The notes beneath the pieces are model-generated. The model was not told where the DNA came from. It ran no database searches and saw nothing but the letters and a program-made list of their open reading frames with translations. The position numbers and the translations under genes were made by a program. A stretch of 64,000 nt of DNA from Heliocybe sulcata (Eukaryota > Basidiomycota > Agaricomycetes > Gloeophyllales > Gloeophyllaceae): positions 445,979 through 509,978 of the forward strand of contig ML213510.1 in assembly GCA_004369045.1 (NCBI GenBank), in the 5' to 3' direction. This document shows, in pieces, positions 62,004 to 64,000 of this stretch (position 1 is its first letter; every line of letters starts with the position of its first letter).

Positions 62004-64000
62004 TCAATCATGATGTTCCGCCTCTCTAGAGCTATCTTCAGCTCGCATCTTCTCCGTCCCGGGCAGCATGCTGGGAGGGAACGGCATGATGATGGAGGCA
62101 GTATCATCGGTCTCTTCCTTTTCCGATCGCAGCCTCCGGTACGCCGCCACTCCCACTATCCCGCAAAGCATCCCCCAAACCAGCATGTCGACAATCGTCA
62201 ACCCGAAGATAGACCGGCCATATGAAGACATTTTCTTAGCCACATCGTCCTGCTGCTTGTCATCTATGGCGACGCTAGGAACAGGCTTGGAGGTTTGCGT
62301 TTGAGGGTGCAAACGGGCGATAGCATCGGCAGGAGATATTTCTGCAGGCATCGATTTGAGCTTTTGACCTCTGAGTAAGGCGAACTCCTGGATTGCTTTA
62401 GCCTGGTCCGTGACGGACGATAGCTGGATAAACGGGTTGACGAAGTTATCTTGTTCGTCAAAACTCCCGTAGTTGAGGCTATCAAGGTATCAGTCCAGGT
62501 TCCTCTGTGATATACAAGAACATACGCGATGTATGCATTCCTGAGAAATGGCAGCCCTAACAGAAAGTCGAAAGCTGTAGAATCGGCTGCGGCTTTCGGG
62601 ATGATCTCGCTGACACAATAGGTAGCGTTGTTATTGAGCACCATTACTTGACTTAGATCTAACGGGTGAATTGGGAAGTCTCGTCCTCTGCGAAGATAGT
62701 TAATCAATTAATCTGGCACTCGTATGGACACCTACCCGGTCCTAAAGGTCACGTTTGCCGTACCGTTGCAGGGTATGATATACCTCTGGCTCGATGTATC
62801 GTACACAGCGCCCGGAATGGTCTTATAAATGAAATCCACCGCAGACTTCGGCACCTTTATCTGGGCGTCGATGGAGCTCAACGCGGCTTTCGGCAAGTAG
62901 GCCAAATGGAAAGTCGGGCCAGAATTGATGCCGTGCGTAGTTTTGGATGGCATTAAAGCTTTAGGTTGAGACATGGCTGACTTGGTGTTGAGGCTCGGTT
63001 TTATAGAGCTAGGACTAGCAGCGCTCTCGCTCGGCTGAGGGACCACCGTCGGTTCCACCGTCGTGGACGGAGAGATCGAGGCTGTTCTTGCTGTCGTTCC
63101 CAGTATAGTATGCATCGGTTCCACCTTCGTAGATGGAAGGCCCCCATACTTTACAGCAGGGACTGCCTCGGCAGGTGCAGGCTGTACAGTAGGTATAGGT
63201 CTTGGCGTGGTGTGTGGTGTCGTCTTCGGCTTAGCGTTGGTAGCACGTTCGGCGAGCCGACGCCTTGACTTCGGAAACGTGGAATGCATCTGATTCATGG
63301 ACATAAAATGACCATTCACCAGGATCCCGTCGGAGAGTCCATTCAGCATTATACTCCACTGACCTGAGGTCAAGGAGGCAGACAACCGAGGAGTACTTGA
63401 TATGCCGCTATACTGCTGAATGAATTCTCCTATGCTGAATGTGCTAAAAGATGCAGGGTCTTCCTTGCGTCCCATCAACAAGGTGAAGAAGTGGCCGAGG
63501 GAAGGATTCTGGGAGAATATGTTATGAAGCACCGTACGACCGTCCGTGGTCATATTACCGCGGGTTTCTCTCAGAGCGGCTTCCAGTGGCGACTGATCTG
63601 GAAAGCCGAGACCGAGCACGCCAGAGATACTATCAGACTGGAAGGGACTTTTTGAGCTCTGCTCATAGTCAGTAGTGTTAGCAGTAGGTTAGTTGGTTTG
63701 CGCACCGAAGGAACGTTCAAAAGTGCTTCACAGGGCATTTCAGCTTTATGTCCCGAGCAGGTAGTAAGCACTAACCTTGCGACTGCACCGTATATCCGCC
63801 TAGTTCTACATTAGCAAATGCTATTGTTCCATTGACACTAACTCCGCCGCTGCTCATATCCAAGGGCATGCTCGTCGTATCCTTGGTGTTTAGAGTTCCC
63901 GAGGGAGACCGAAGCCATAGGTCTGCCGAGTTGAGATCAAGCAAAACCGTATATTCTAAAAAGTCTATCAGACTTTTTGTTTCATTGCAATTGATACGGT
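62004..64000 (-). CDS. Membrane-anchored aspartic-protease-like protein, 5' part outside window
   Basis: Pepsin-family (A1) fold; the N-terminus lies beyond 64000. The first visible exon carries EYTVLLDLNSADLWLRSPSG, in the place of the first catalytic motif (normally DTGSSDLW). Then come SISGVLGLGFPDQSPLEAAL (the conserved ILGLG), SLTSGQWSIMLNGLSDGILV, and a Pro/Thr/Ser-rich insert of about 120 residues (TTPRPIPTVQPAPAEA...). The second lobe has ALSSIDAQIKVPKSAVDFIY in the place of the second motif (normally IDTGTS), TGGRDFPIHPLDLSQ, and FLLGLPFLRNAYIALNYGSF. A membrane span, IVDMLVWGMLCGIVGVAAY, precedes a short tail ending AEHHD. Both aspartates remain but both TG pairs are lost, so it is probably a pseudoprotease or one with changed chemistry. 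Introns fit in phase. Confidence 0.85.

Overview
The window is nuclear DNA of a filamentous basidiomycete (Agaricomycetes; the gene set would suit a wood-decay fungus such as a polypore, but the order is inference). The evidence is dense intron-rich genes on both strands, introns mostly of about 50-65 nt with GTRNGT donors, and housekeeping proteins that read as fungal orthologues. About 22 protein genes can be supported. No rRNA, tRNA, CRISPR array or intact mobile element was recognised.

Layout. 0-12.9 kb: AP-1 gamma-adaptin (+), SF3B1 (-), an F-box protein (+), a multi-pass membrane protein (-) and the small gamma-tubulin-complex adaptor MZT1 (-). 13.3-21.1 kb: a DOPA-dioxygenase-like enzyme (+), a small basic orphan (-), cystathionine beta-synthase (+), a short-chain dehydrogenase (-) and a DUF676-type lipase (-). 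21.6-28.9 kb: a psi-factor-type fatty-acid oxygenase (-), an unresolved coding-like stretch (-) and epsilon-COP (-). 29.1-32 kb: RAD9 (+) and a small uncertain gene (-). 32-35.3 kb is gene-poor and holds diverged direct repeats. 35.3-55.6 kb: a Ste20/PAK kinase (+), the large TEL1/ATM kinase (-), a secreted, probably GPI-anchored protein (+), PIF1 helicase (+) and exocyst SEC6 (+). 55.9-57.8 kb is a repeat-rich island with a 10-exon orphan gene carrying an internal tandem duplication, a triplicated hairpin and a GCCGAAGCG-type repeat. 58-64 kb: a serine-rich orphan (-), about 2.6 kb without a clear gene, and a membrane-anchored aspartic-protease-like protein that runs off the right edge.

Themes. 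Vesicle traffic is represented by AP-1 gamma, epsilon-COP and SEC6. Genome maintenance is represented by RAD9, TEL1 and PIF1, and each of these three has an ACGCGT (MluI-box-like) element just upstream of its start. The genes most worth a second look are the duplicated orphan at 56.7-57.8 kb with its neighbouring hairpins and repeats, the protease-like protein with both catalytic DTG motifs altered, and the cystathionine beta-synthase without a regulatory module. I did not find a clear new multi-gene system; the 55.9-57.8 kb island is the best candidate for undescribed biology.
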